From assembly GCA_019459485.1 (NCBI GenBank), contig JAIBEZ010000033.1, positions 1 through 38,125 of the forward strand: 38,125 nucleotides of DNA, read 5' to 3'. This document shows positions 17,976 to 26,387 of this stretch, one piece after another. The notes beneath the pieces are model-generated. The model searched no databases. It had not been told where the DNA came from and worked only from the letters and a program-made list of their open reading frames with translations. The stretch is from Prolixibacteraceae bacterium. Lineage in GTDB: Bacteria; Bacteroidota; Bacteroidia; Bacteroidales; Prolixibacteraceae. Positions within the stretch are counted from its first letter, which is position 1; every line of letters starts with the position of its first letter. Made by a program: the position numbers and the translations under genes.

Positions 17976-18788
17976 ATGAAAAATTTATTTTCTTTATTGT
18001 GCCTGGTGGTTTTACTGGGCGTTAGTGCTAATGTGATGGGGCAAAGTACAGGGACTGCTCCTGCTCCTGGATCAACTCATTCATATAGTATTACTCCCAA
18101 TGGGACAAATACTTATGCATGGAAGGTTACTTTAAATGATATGACTACTGATGCAGGTGCCGCCGCAGTAAAGTCAAGTGATGCCGGTGCTTCTATTACA
18201 ATTACCTGGGCAAGCACTCTTGTGCCGAGTACTGATGTTTACTATGTACATGTTGTAGAATCGGATGGTTCATGTACCAATGAAAAGGTAATGCCAGTAA
18301 AAATCGCGGCAAGTACATTCTATGTAACAATTGCAGCCCTTCTAGAAACTGATTGTTGGGATAGTGATGTAGTTGTTGTTCCAACGGGAACAGCCGCTGC
18401 TCCTACAGTTGAGTATGATCATGGAGATGCTACAATTGTTTATACAGTAACTCCTACTGGGACAAGTGCTGCACATTCAGGTTATACTTTCACAATTGAT
18501 CTACCACTCGGTACAGGTTTTAGTGCAACTTCAGCAACTTCTACAAATGCTAGTATTTCTGGCGGAGTAGTAACAGTAACTGATAATGCTGCTGTAACTA
18601 TCACCTATACTGTTTCAAGAACTAATTTGACTGATGGAACTGATGCTGCCGGGGATCAAGCTGATTTTACTGCTATTGCTACAATTAGCGGTGGATTATA
18701 CAACGGTATTTCGGATAATGGTACAACTCCAAAATCTGATCAAACTGTTGTGTCAAGGCCTAATACTACAACAATCACGACAAACTAA
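17976..18788 (+). CDS. small secreted protein sharing the adhesin-locus module
   Basis: 270 residues from ATG 17976 (MKNLFSLLCLVVLLGVSANVMGQ signal peptide, cleavage after Gln23). The mature part consists of a PKD-like domain (about 35-112; YAW at 47-49, ITITW at 74-78, SCTN at 99-102) and a second domain (about 113-270; first Cys at 127, then DATIVYTVTPT and a long Ser/Thr/Gly-rich strand-forming stretch, ending in SRPNTTTITTN). Landmarks and spacings match the end of the giant protein and the start of the next protein. No T9SS sorting domain. Codons strongly favour T in third position, unlike the downstream gene, hinting at a different history. It ends 11 bases before the next start, so the two are probably co-transcribed. 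It may be a subunit or spacer of a surface structure. No known family was recognised with confidence. Confidence 0.8.
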   Translation: MKNLFSLLCLVVLLGVSANVMGQSTGTAPAPGSTHSYSITPNGTNTYAWKVTLNDMTTDAGAAAVKSSDAGASITITWASTLVPSTDVYYVHVVESDGSCTNEKVMPVKIAASTFYVTIAALLETDCWDSDVVVVPTGTAAAPTVEYDHGDATIVYTVTPTGTSAAHSGYTFTIDLPLGTGFSATSATSTNASISGGVVTVTDNAAVTITYTVSRTNLTDGTDAAGDQADFTAIATISGGLYNGISDNGTTPKSDQTVVSRPNTTTITTN

Positions 18789-18799
18789 TTGAATTTCTC

Positions 18800-21700
18800 T
18801 TGTATAAAAGCATCCTGATATCAATAATTTTATCATTCCTGGCCGCCACAAATGTGGCGGCACAGGATGCTTTTGCTTTTTTTGAAGGGTCTCAGAAAAC
18901 TTACCAGGTAAATAACCACGCCGGTAGTACATACAACTGGGCAGTTTACACACAAGTCAATCCGCTGGTGGCAGCCAATGCTTCAGCAACCACAATTACC
19001 GGAAACGGAAATTCCCAAATAACTATTCAATGGAATCAGGCGGGCGATTATTACCTGCTGGTTACCGAAAATGATGTAACCGGCTGTACAAATACAAAAG
19101 CCATCCGCATTTCGGTTCTTCCCAACAATTCCAAAGTATTATTTACATCTATCACAAGTTCTGCCTGTTTTCAGGCCAGCAACGATTTTACAATTCCTGT
19201 CAAATTTCAGGATGGAAGTGATGCGCCTTTGAGTGCGGCGCATTTCCCAATACAGGTTTCGTTCCAGATCAACGGGGTAAACCAACCAACACAAACAATC
19301 ACTTTTGCCAATCAGGTATTGGCCATTTCAGGCAGTGCATTTACTGCAAATCCCAATTCGGACACACCGGTCACGATTACAATCACCGGCGCAACCGACA
19401 TTGATAATTTGAATCTTCAACCCGAAACTACTTCGGGACAAAATATACATACACGAACTATTTTCCGCAATCTCACTGCGCCAACTGTGGCGGCCTTAAC
19501 CACCAACGATACCACGCCAATCCTTTCAGGAACGGCTACCGTTGGAACCAATGAAACCTTTACAGTTTCGGTAAACGGTTTTACCTATTTACCGGACGAC
19601 GGAAATCTAGTCCTTTCAGGAACAAACTGGACTTTACAAATTCCTGAAGCAAGAGCACTTCCGGAGGGAACTTTTGAAGTTTTGGCAAGTGTTGCAAACG
19701 CCGGATGCAACTTGCCGGATGCCAACACCAACGAACTCATCATCGACACAACCAATCCAAGCCCTCTTCCAACAGTAACAGCAAAAACCACTGTCAACAC
19801 CACTCCGTTGATTTCAGGAACCGCGACATTGGCTTCAGGAGAAATACTGACGGTAACTGTAAACGGCGTAACCTATACCACGGGCGACGGGCATTTGAGC
19901 ATTTCAGGAACCAACTGGAATTTGCAGATTCCGGCGCAAAATAAACTGACAGCAGGTGTTTATCAGGTGATTGCCAAAGTAAGCGATGCGGCAGGCAATT
20001 CTTCAACCGATGCTACCACCAACGAGTTAACAATTGGCGCCACCACGATTACCGACCGTTTGGCGACCAACGACGTAAATGTCACCTTTAAAAATATAGC
20101 TGTTTCAGGAAACGTGCTGATCAACGATGCCGGTTTCTACGGATTTAATCCATCCGTTGGCACTATTCCCGAGCTGATGCCGGTGAACGGACAGCTTAGC
20201 ATGTCTCCGGATGGGCAATACACTTATACTCCAAACAATGGATTTACAGGCGCCGATAATTTCTATTATTCAGTTTGTACGCTGGAAGATCCGACCGATT
20301 GCGATACCATGAAGGTGACCATCCGGGTGCTGGAGGATAACCTCGCGCTGATTGGACCCGTGGCGATGAACGACGAAATGCAGGCTGCGGTAAACACATC
20401 GGCTTCAGGAAATGTGCTTGCCAACGACCTTTTTCCTTCGGGCGACCAATTGGTGCTGAACCCAATTCTGAACAGAGAACCCCAACATGGCAAAGTGGTG
20501 TTGGAGCGTGATGGCAGCTTTACTTATACTCCTGAAGCTGGGTTTACCGGTCAGGATAATTTTATATACGAAATTTGCGGCAATATTTTGGGGTTGTGCG
20601 AAACGGCCCGTGTTACAATTACGGTTTCGGGCGATTTGACAGAAGTGCGCCTGTTTGCTGCCGATGATGTTTATTTCGCGAACGGCAAGGCAATTACCGG
20701 CAACCTGCTTGCCAACGACCAATATCCCGCCTCAGGTAATTTGAACATAACCCGCACTCCGGTGGTTCAGCCAACAAACGGAACCGTCGCGATCAATGCC
20801 AACGGAACTTTCGTTTATACGCCAACGGCTGGTTTTGAAGGGACTGACCATTTTGTGTATGAATTGTGCGAACCACAATTGAAGGATTGCGATCTGGCAA
20901 CGGTGCACATTCTGGTAAAAGAAAATCCGGCGCAGTTTGCCGATTTGTCGATCGTAAAATCCGGGCCTGCAAACGCTGTTCCCGGCGACCTGATTAATTA
21001 CCAGCTTACGGTTACCAACCTTGGAACCGCCGTTGCCGAAAAAGTTCAGATCAACGATTATTTGCCGACTGCCCTTTTAAATCCAAAGTTCAGGCTCGAA
21101 GGAGTTACCACCCTGAAGGATTGGTCGGGTTATTATCCGCTCGATTTCCTGGAAGTAAACAAGCCGTTTACGCTTTTCATTCAGGGAACCATTTCGCCGA
21201 GTGCGCCCGATACCTTGAAAAACCTTGCTACGGTGAACAGTTCGACCTGGGATCCATCGTACGCAAACAACCAGTCGGTTGTAAAAACCATTATTCGTCG
21301 CGGACCGATTGCCCGTATTCAGGGAGCGCCGCTTATTGCCGTGGGAAGTTGCAATATTTCAGGAACAGTGCTTGATGCAAGCAAATCGGGTGGCGAAGGG
21401 CTCAGCTTTAGCTGGTCGCCTTCGGTTTATCTCGACAATGCAACAAGTCCGACTCCGAGGTTCACGCCCGGTCAAACCACCCGTTATCTGCTCACTATCA
21501 CCGACAGCAAAGGGCTAAAAGATACTGCTTCTGTTTTGGTTTCGGTAATGCCTGCCCCATTGGCTGTAACCGACAAAAACGTATTTGTTGATGCACCCAA
21601 TACCAGCATTTTGCTGAACGGCGCCAGAAGTACGGGTGTTGGCTTAACGTATTTGTGGTTGTCGAAGGAAGGTATTATTCTCAGCGGCGAAACACAAGCA

Positions 21701-22363
21701 ACTGCAATGGTGAGCGGTTTGGGTATGTATTATCTTCAGGTAACCGATGCGATGGGATGTATCGCCAAAGATTCAGTCAATGTCGGGATTTACATTCAGG
21801 CAATCAACGACACGGCCAGCACCTTCATCAACGAGCGGGTGATCATCAATGTAGTGAAAAACGATATTCCGCGCAATGCAATCAACCCGTCGAGCATTTC
21901 GATACTGACACCTCCTTTGCACGGATTTGCAACGGTTTCAGCCGATTCGATGATTGTTTATTCGCCTGAAGAATCGTATATCGGTCAGGATGAATTTGTG
22001 TATCAGGTTTGCGACTATTTCCAAAATTGCGACAACGCGAAAGTGCTGGTATTCATCAACGATGTACCATTCTTTATTCCTGAAGCTTTCTCGCCAAACG
22101 GCGACGGCATCAACGACAAGTTCGAGATTAAAGGTCTGGCAAAATACAATACTGTACAGATTGAAATCTTCAACCGTTGGGGAAACATTGTTTACCAGTC
22201 GAACAACTATGGCAGTAAAATGGGTCAGAGCGGTTTCTGGGACGGAACAGCCACCAATGGCTTGCGCATTGGATCAGGTCCGGTTCCATCGGGAACTTAC
22301 TATTATATTTTAACCCTGAACGGCAAAGAAAAGATCAGTAAATCGATTTATTTGGATAGATAG
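18800..22363 (+). CDS. T9SS type B surface adhesin (gliding motility-associated C-terminal domain)
   Basis: Starts with TTG (18800), which gives a signal peptide (KSILISIILSFLAATNVAAQ); no in-frame ATG is available before it. Domains: PKD-like module (about 30-106; YNW 45-47, ITIQW 74-78, GCTN 95-98), second module domain (about 107-225; first Cys 123), two bacterial Ig-like repeats (about 230-420), three cadherin-like/Big_9 repeats with NVLxND and FTYTPxxGFxGxDxFxY signatures (about 425-710), a DUF11 domain (about 715-835; ADLSIVKSGP), PKD-like repeats (about 840-1000), another Big_9 unit (about 1005-1090), and the C-terminal sorting domain (about 1090-1187) with FSPNGDGINDKF, FNRWGN and the end KISKSIYLDR. 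This domain directs secretion through T9SS and surface attachment in the SprB manner. PorP/SprF and PorE-like genes follow, as expected. Confidence 0.93.
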   Translation: MYKSILISIILSFLAATNVAAQDAFAFFEGSQKTYQVNNHAGSTYNWAVYTQVNPLVAANASATTITGNGNSQITIQWNQAGDYYLLVTENDVTGCTNTKAIRISVLPNNSKVLFTSITSSACFQASNDFTIPVKFQDGSDAPLSAAHFPIQVSFQINGVNQPTQTITFANQVLAISGSAFTANPNSDTPVTITITGATDIDNLNLQPETTSGQNIHTRTIFRNLTAPTVAALTTNDTTPILSGTATVGTNETFTVSVNGFTYLPDDGNLVLSGTNWTLQIPEARALPEGTFEVLASVANAGCNLPDANTNELIIDTTNPSPLPTVTAKTTVNTTPLISGTATLASGEILTVTVNGVTYTTGDGHLSISGTNWNLQIPAQNKLTAGVYQVIAKVSDAAGNSSTDATTNELTIGATTITDRLATNDVNVTFKNIAVSGNVLINDAGFYGFNPSVGTIPELMPVNGQLSMSPDGQYTYTPNNGFTGADNFYYSVCTLEDPTDCDTMKVTIRVLEDNLALIGPVAMNDEMQAAVNTSASGNVLANDLFPSGDQLVLNPILNREPQHGKVVLERDGSFTYTPEAGFTGQDNFIYEICGNILGLCETARVTITVSGDLTEVRLFAADDVYFANGKAITGNLLANDQYPASGNLNITRTPVVQPTNGTVAINANGTFVYTPTAGFEGTDHFVYELCEPQLKDCDLATVHILVKENPAQFADLSIVKSGPANAVPGDLINYQLTVTNLGTAVAEKVQINDYLPTALLNPKFRLEGVTTLKDWSGYYPLDFLEVNKPFTLFIQGTISPSAPDTLKNLATVNSSTWDPSYANNQSVVKTIIRRGPIARIQGAPLIAVGSCNISGTVLDASKSGGEGLSFSWSPSVYLDNATSPTPRFTPGQTTRYLLTITDSKGLKDTASVLVSVMPAPLAVTDKNVFVDAPNTSILLNGARSTGVGLTYLWLSKEGIILSGETQATAMVSGLGMYYLQVTDAMGCIAKDSVNVGIYIQAINDTASTFINERVIINVVKNDIPRNAINPSSISILTPPLHGFATVSADSMIVYSPEESYIGQDEFVYQVCDYFQNCDNAKVLVFINDVPFFIPEAFSPNGDGINDKFEIKGLAKYNTVQIEIFNRWGNIVYQSNNYGSKMGQSGFWDGTATNGLRIGSGPVPSGTYYYILTLNGKEKISKSIYLDR

Positions 22364-22606
22364 GAGAAGAAGTGCCTAAAGTGAGCTAAAGTTTGGAGTG
22401 CCTAAAGTTAAAGGAGACCGGAGACGGAAGTCAGGAGAGGGGGCGATGGGGCGACAGGGCGATGGAGAGATTTGGAAATGTGAAGACGAAAAAAAGAGAA
22501 GATGAGAAACTGTAATAAATCGAAAATAGCAATATCCTTTGCTCCCGATAAAAATCGGGACAGGCAGTCTGCCTTTAGGCGACGGATAGAATAAAAAAGT
22601 ATTGAA

Positions 22607-22653
22607 CCCGTCCGCGGAAATGCGCCAAACAAAGCAATTGTCACATTTCGGAC
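22607..22653. repeat. CGTCCGCG hairpin element, copy 1 of 3
   Basis: CGTCCGCGGAAATG on the left pairs with CATTTCGGACG on the right with a 3-base bulge. Copies 2 (about 22808-22861) and 3 (about 23128-23174) share the words GTCCGCGCAGAAATGTTTTT and TCTTTCGGACG. Confidence 0.65.
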
Positions 22654-22807
22654 GCCTGCCAGCCGCAGGCAGGGAACGGAAAAATGAAAATAAAAGAAAT
22701 AAGAAATATCCCTGCCCGAGGCAGGCGGGGAATAAGGAATAAGAAATGAGAAAATGCAAAAAGCGCCTTTAGGTGCGAAATATTTGTAGAAATGAATATG
22801 GAAGGTC

Positions 22808-22861
22808 GGAACCCGTCCGCGCAGAAATGTTTTTCAACGAAAAAAACTTCTTTCGGACGGA
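22808..22861. repeat. CGTCCGCG hairpin element, copy 2 of 3
   Basis: CCGTCCG and CGGACGG arms around a loop containing GAAATGTTTTTCAA. Almost the same left half as copy 3. Confidence 0.65.
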
Positions 22862-23026
22862 ATTGAAAATGAAAAGATTTCAAGATGAGAAACGGTGATA
22901 ACTTGAAACTTGCAATATCCTTTGCTGTCTGCCTTTGCAGTCTACCTTTAGGCGACGGATAAAATAGGAAATGAATGAAACAACCAAAATAAGGTAATAA
23001 GGTTGGTTTCTTCAAGGTCTGTTTCT

Positions 23027-23104
23027 CTACTAAGGTGGAAAAAAAGATAAGGTTCACAAGGTCGAATAAATAAGAACCTTATTTCTGATCTTTCACCTTA
23101 GTAG
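23027..23104. repeat. CCTTAGTA-type palindrome (REP-like)
   Basis: Perfect 11-bp outer arms CTACTAAGGTG (23027-23037) and CACCTTAGTAG (23094-23104), inner arms ATAAGGTTC / GAACCTTAT (23047-23055, 23074-23082). The ACCTTA and AACCTTAT words also make up the ends of the decayed RAYT element at 27438-28044, so this may be a solo relative of those ends. Confidence 0.7.
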
Positions 23105-23127
23105 CAAAAGAAAGGAAGTTCAGAACA

Positions 23128-23174
23128 CGTCCGCGCAGAAATGTTTTTCAAAGGAGAAACGATCTTTCGGACGA
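23128..23174. repeat. CGTCCGCG hairpin element, copy 3 of 3
   Basis: CGTCCG (left) and CGGACG (right) arms flank GCAGAAATGTTTTTCAAAGG, closely matching copy 2. It ends 60 bases before the PorP/SprF gene. Confidence 0.65.
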
Positions 23175-23235
23175 AAAGGAAAAAAATAAAAAATATCGAA
23201 TAAGAAATAAGAAATAAGAAATTAAAAAATATAGT

Positions 23236-24195
23236 TTGAAGAACAAAAATTACACAGTACATCTTAGCCATCTGGTTGCCCGAATATTTTTGGTAACCGT
23301 TTCGGTGTTTCTTGCAGGGAAAACTTTTGCCCAGCAGGATCCGATGTACACCCAATACATGGAAAACATGATGACCGTCAATCCAGCTTATGCCGGATCA
23401 AAAGAAGTGTTCAACATGATGGTTGTTTCGCGCGACCAATGGGTAACAATGGCCGACGCCCCCGACACCAGAACTTTCATGATGCACTCGCCAATTTCCA
23501 ACACAAATATGGGTTTGGGCCTGTCGTTTTTGCACGATCGCATTGGCCCAATCCGGCAAACAGGCCTTTATTTCGACTATTCCTATACTTTACGTTTCAG
23601 CAACAAACGCAATCTTGCACTCGGTTTAAAAGCCGGCGTTAATTTCTACGAAGCCGGCCTCACCGATTTGCAAACCAACGATCCAAACGATCCGGTATTT
23701 GCCAACGATATCAACCGCAACTTCTTACCCAATTTTGGAGTGGGCGCTTTTTACCATGCCGAACGTTATTACCTTGGATTGGCAATTCCAAAATTGATTA
23801 AAAACACCATCAATAAAAACGATTTTTCAATCGAGCATCTAAACAAGGAGCAGATACACATCTTTTTTATGGCCGGTTACGTATTCGATGTAAATAGAAT
23901 TGTTAGATTTAAGCCATCCGTTCTAACCCGGTTTGTAGTCAATTCCCCGATGTCATTGGATGTGAATGGAACATTCATGTTTTATGACCGGTTATGGTTG
24001 GGAGCCATGTACAGGATAGGCGATTCGGTTGGCGGATTGTTCCAGATACAGGTAAACGATCATCTGAAAATCGGCTATTCGTACGACATTCCGACTTCAC
24101 GTCTCGGGTTTTACAACAAAGGAACTCATGAGGTGATGGTTAGTTTCGACTTTGGTTTTGATCGTGGCAGGGTAAGGTCGCCGCGTTATTTTTAA
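23236..24195 (+). CDS. PorP/SprF family T9SS outer-membrane protein
   Basis: 319 residues starting with TTG (23236); no ATG gives a signal peptide, and the TTG yields a good one (LVARIFLVTVSVFLAGKTFAQ). The mature start QQDPMYTQYMENMMTVNPAYAGS is the family hallmark, followed by the usual DQWVTMADAP, GLGLSFLHDRIGP, FDYSYTL, LGLKAGVN, PNFGVGAFYH and LGAMYRIGDSVGGL barrel strands and the terminal VMVSFDFGF. SprF is needed to secrete or attach SprB-like type B proteins, and such genes typically sit right after their client adhesin. It precedes the PorE-like gene by 18 bases, an operon. It probably serves the adhesin at 18800-22363. Confidence 0.95.
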   Translation: MKNKNYTVHLSHLVARIFLVTVSVFLAGKTFAQQDPMYTQYMENMMTVNPAYAGSKEVFNMMVVSRDQWVTMADAPDTRTFMMHSPISNTNMGLGLSFLHDRIGPIRQTGLYFDYSYTLRFSNKRNLALGLKAGVNFYEAGLTDLQTNDPNDPVFANDINRNFLPNFGVGAFYHAERYYLGLAIPKLIKNTINKNDFSIEHLNKEQIHIFFMAGYVFDVNRIVRFKPSVLTRFVVNSPMSLDVNGTFMFYDRLWLGAMYRIGDSVGGLFQIQVNDHLKIGYSYDIPTSRLGFYNKGTHEVMVSFDFGFDRGRVRSPRYF

Positions 24196-24213
24196 TGAAA
24201 CGAATGAGTATAA

Positions 24214-26226
24214 ATGGCTAAGAATCCGACCATATATCTTTTATTCCTGATTTTGATTTTGCTTTTACCGGATCAGGGTTTCAGCCAGAAACTGACGACC
24301 AGGCTCGCGGACAAGAGTTTTGACGAATTCGCTTTTGTTGATGCCATCGGATTGTATGAATATGCCTACGAGCGCGATACCACCGATAACTACGTGGTGC
24401 GAAGACTGGCCGATGCCAACCGAAATGTTGGGAATACTGAAGAGGTTGAGCGTTGGCTGAAAAAGCTGATGGACCGCCGGGCCGAAACACCTGAAGATAT
24501 CTTCAACTATTCGCAGGCGCTAAAAAGCAATGGGCACTACCTGCTTGCAGAGCAGTGGCTGAAGGAATATTCAGAGCTTCGTCCCGAAGATGGCCGCGTA
24601 AACATTCAGGTTTCCCTGCTCGAATACATTCAGTTCCTGATGCGCGATTCAACGAATTTCGAAATGCGAAATATTTCGCTGAATACCCACGGATCTGACT
24701 TGGGACCCGCATTTTACAAAGATCAGCTGGTTTTTTCCTCCACCTCTATCGGAACAAAATCAACAGTCAGCTACAAATGGAATGAACTTCCTTTTCTCAA
24801 TATGTATTCGGCAAAAATCAACGAAACCACAGGCGATCTTTCATCGCCCGAGCCATTCGCCCCGAAATTGAAAACTTCATACCACGACGGTCCGGTTTCC
24901 TTTGATCAGGAAAAAGAAATTATTTATTTTACCCGAAACAGTTTCGTCAGGGGAAAAACATCGAAAAGCAACGAAGGCGTGGTGAACCTGAAAATATTTC
25001 AGGGAAAATTGGAGGATGGGGATTGGAAAATGACGGGAAGTTTCAGATACAACAGCGATGAATATTCAGTTGGACATCCGTCGGTTAGCAAAGACGGTTC
25101 AATCCTTTATTTCGCATCCGATATGCCCGGAGGCTATGGAAAGTCAGACGTTTATTTCAGCGTATTCTCAAACGGTCAGTGGAGCAAACCGTTTAATGTT
25201 GGTCCAAAAATAAATACCGAAGGAAACGAGTTTTTTCCCTTTATCAGTGGCGACGGCGTGCTGTATTTTTCAAGCGATGGACACGGCGGACTGGGTGCGC
25301 TCGATATTTATTTTTCTGTTCCTGAACAAGGAGTTTTCAACAGCATCGAAAATATGGGATATCCGGTTAATTCATCCAAAGATGATTTTGGGTTTGCACT
25401 CGATTCAACTGGGATGAAAGGCTATGTTTCGTCGAACCGGTTGGGTGGTAAAGGCAACGATGATTTGTATTTCCTGAAGATACTTCGGGTTCCGGTAATC
25501 ATTCGCGGAGTCATCAGAGACCGCGACACAAAAGACATTCTTCCTGATGCTACAGTGAATGTAATTGACGAAAATGGCAAGACTATCCAGACAACCATCA
25601 CCCGAACCGACGGGCAGTTTGAATTTGAAGTGAACAAGGGCCAGCAATATATATTGAATGTAACGAAGGAATTTTATTTCGAAAGCGAGAAAGCTGTGGC
25701 AACGGGTACACTCAGACCAAACGATGAAGTATTTTCTGAAATTTTCCTTGAACTAAAGATAGAGGAAGTGGACGACAATTCGCCTGCACCAATAAGTATG
25801 GAAGAAGAGGGAGGCGAGTCGCTTCAGGTGATCGAGCTCGAATACATCAATTACGAATTGGATAAATCGGATGTAGGTAAAGAAATGATGGTCACCCTTG
25901 ATAAATTAATTGCTTTGCTTGCAGAATTCCCTGATCTCGAAATCAGGATTGAATCGCACACCGACTCACGGGGGAGCGATGATTACAACATGCTACTCTC
26001 GAAGAAACGTGCACGTGCAGCATTCGACTATGTCGTATCAAAAGGAATTGACCCCAATCGGTTACTTTATCAGGGATATGGAGAAACACGATTGCTGAAC
26101 AATTGCGGAAACGGAGTTCCCTGCGCCGAAGAACAACATGAAGTAAACCGCCGTTCGATCGTAAAAGTGGTGCGCAAAGGAACCTATCAGGAAAAACGCG
26201 GCCAAAAAAACATTTTCTATTTCTAG
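24214..26226 (+). CDS. PorE-like TPR/beta-propeller/OmpA peptidoglycan-binding protein
   Basis: 670 residues. Signal peptide (IYLLFLILILLLPDQGFSQ), TPR-like helices (about 30-145), PD40/WD40-like propeller blades (about 160-425, with repeated FSSDGHGGLGALDIYF / FASDMPGGYGKSDVYF motifs), a carboxypeptidase-regulatory-like domain (about 428-520, VIRDRDTKDILPDATVNV), and an OmpA C-terminal domain (about 545-660, with HTDSRGSDDYNMLLSKKRA and NRRSIVKV). This is the domain order described for PorE of Porphyromonas gingivalis, which connects the T9SS to peptidoglycan. Paralogues often follow SprF genes. It lies 18 bases after the PorP/SprF gene and probably forms an anchoring unit for this secretion line. 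Confidence 0.93.
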   Translation: MAKNPTIYLLFLILILLLPDQGFSQKLTTRLADKSFDEFAFVDAIGLYEYAYERDTTDNYVVRRLADANRNVGNTEEVERWLKKLMDRRAETPEDIFNYSQALKSNGHYLLAEQWLKEYSELRPEDGRVNIQVSLLEYIQFLMRDSTNFEMRNISLNTHGSDLGPAFYKDQLVFSSTSIGTKSTVSYKWNELPFLNMYSAKINETTGDLSSPEPFAPKLKTSYHDGPVSFDQEKEIIYFTRNSFVRGKTSKSNEGVVNLKIFQGKLEDGDWKMTGSFRYNSDEYSVGHPSVSKDGSILYFASDMPGGYGKSDVYFSVFSNGQWSKPFNVGPKINTEGNEFFPFISGDGVLYFSSDGHGGLGALDIYFSVPEQGVFNSIENMGYPVNSSKDDFGFALDSTGMKGYVSSNRLGGKGNDDLYFLKILRVPVIIRGVIRDRDTKDILPDATVNVIDENGKTIQTTITRTDGQFEFEVNKGQQYILNVTKEFYFESEKAVATGTLRPNDEVFSEIFLELKIEEVDDNSPAPISMEEEGGESLQVIELEYINYELDKSDVGKEMMVTLDKLIALLAEFPDLEIRIESHTDSRGSDDYNMLLSKKRARAAFDYVVSKGIDPNRLLYQGYGETRLLNNCGNGVPCAEEQHEVNRRSIVKVVRKGTYQEKRGQKNIFYF

Positions 26227-26236
26227 CCTTGTGTTA

Positions 26237-26320
26237 ACTCGATTTTGTCGAGTCCCGGTCACCCCGAATTCATTTCGGGGTCCCGTCATTGAAGAGATGC
26301 TGAAACAAGTTCAGCATGAC
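26237..26320. repeat. hairpin plus GTCACCCCGAA/TTCAGCATGAC dispersed palindrome
   Basis: First ACTCGA/TCGAGT (26237-26253), then ACCCCGAA/TTCGGGGT (26261-26281), then ATGCTGAA/TTCAGCAT (26297-26317), closed by GTCAT/ATGAC (26285-26289, 26316-26320). The last two hairpins are of the type found as an intergenic repeat in many Bacteroidota. They may serve as the transcript end of the T9SS cluster, although no T-run follows. Confidence 0.65.
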
Positions 26321-26387
26321 GCTGCGTTTAGCATGAACTTTTAACCTCCCTTTCACGTTCAATTTCCGAACAATTAAAATATTAGCT

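Larger units (their letters stand above)
22364..23235. other. 870-base repeat-rich spacer inside the adhesin/T9SS cluster
   Basis: No gene is visible. It is a mosaic of short repeats: GTGCCTAAAGT twice near 22373-22407, GGGCGA-type simple repeats (22440-22462), two copies of a CAATATCCTTTGCT...GCCTTTAGGCGACGGATA segment (about 22531-22590 and 22914-22962), three copies of a CGTCCGCG/TTTCGGACG hairpin (about 22607, 22808 and 23128), a palindrome at 23027-23104 and AAGAAAT tandem repeats (23200-23225). It separates the adhesin from its PorP/SprF partner. Confidence 0.7.
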
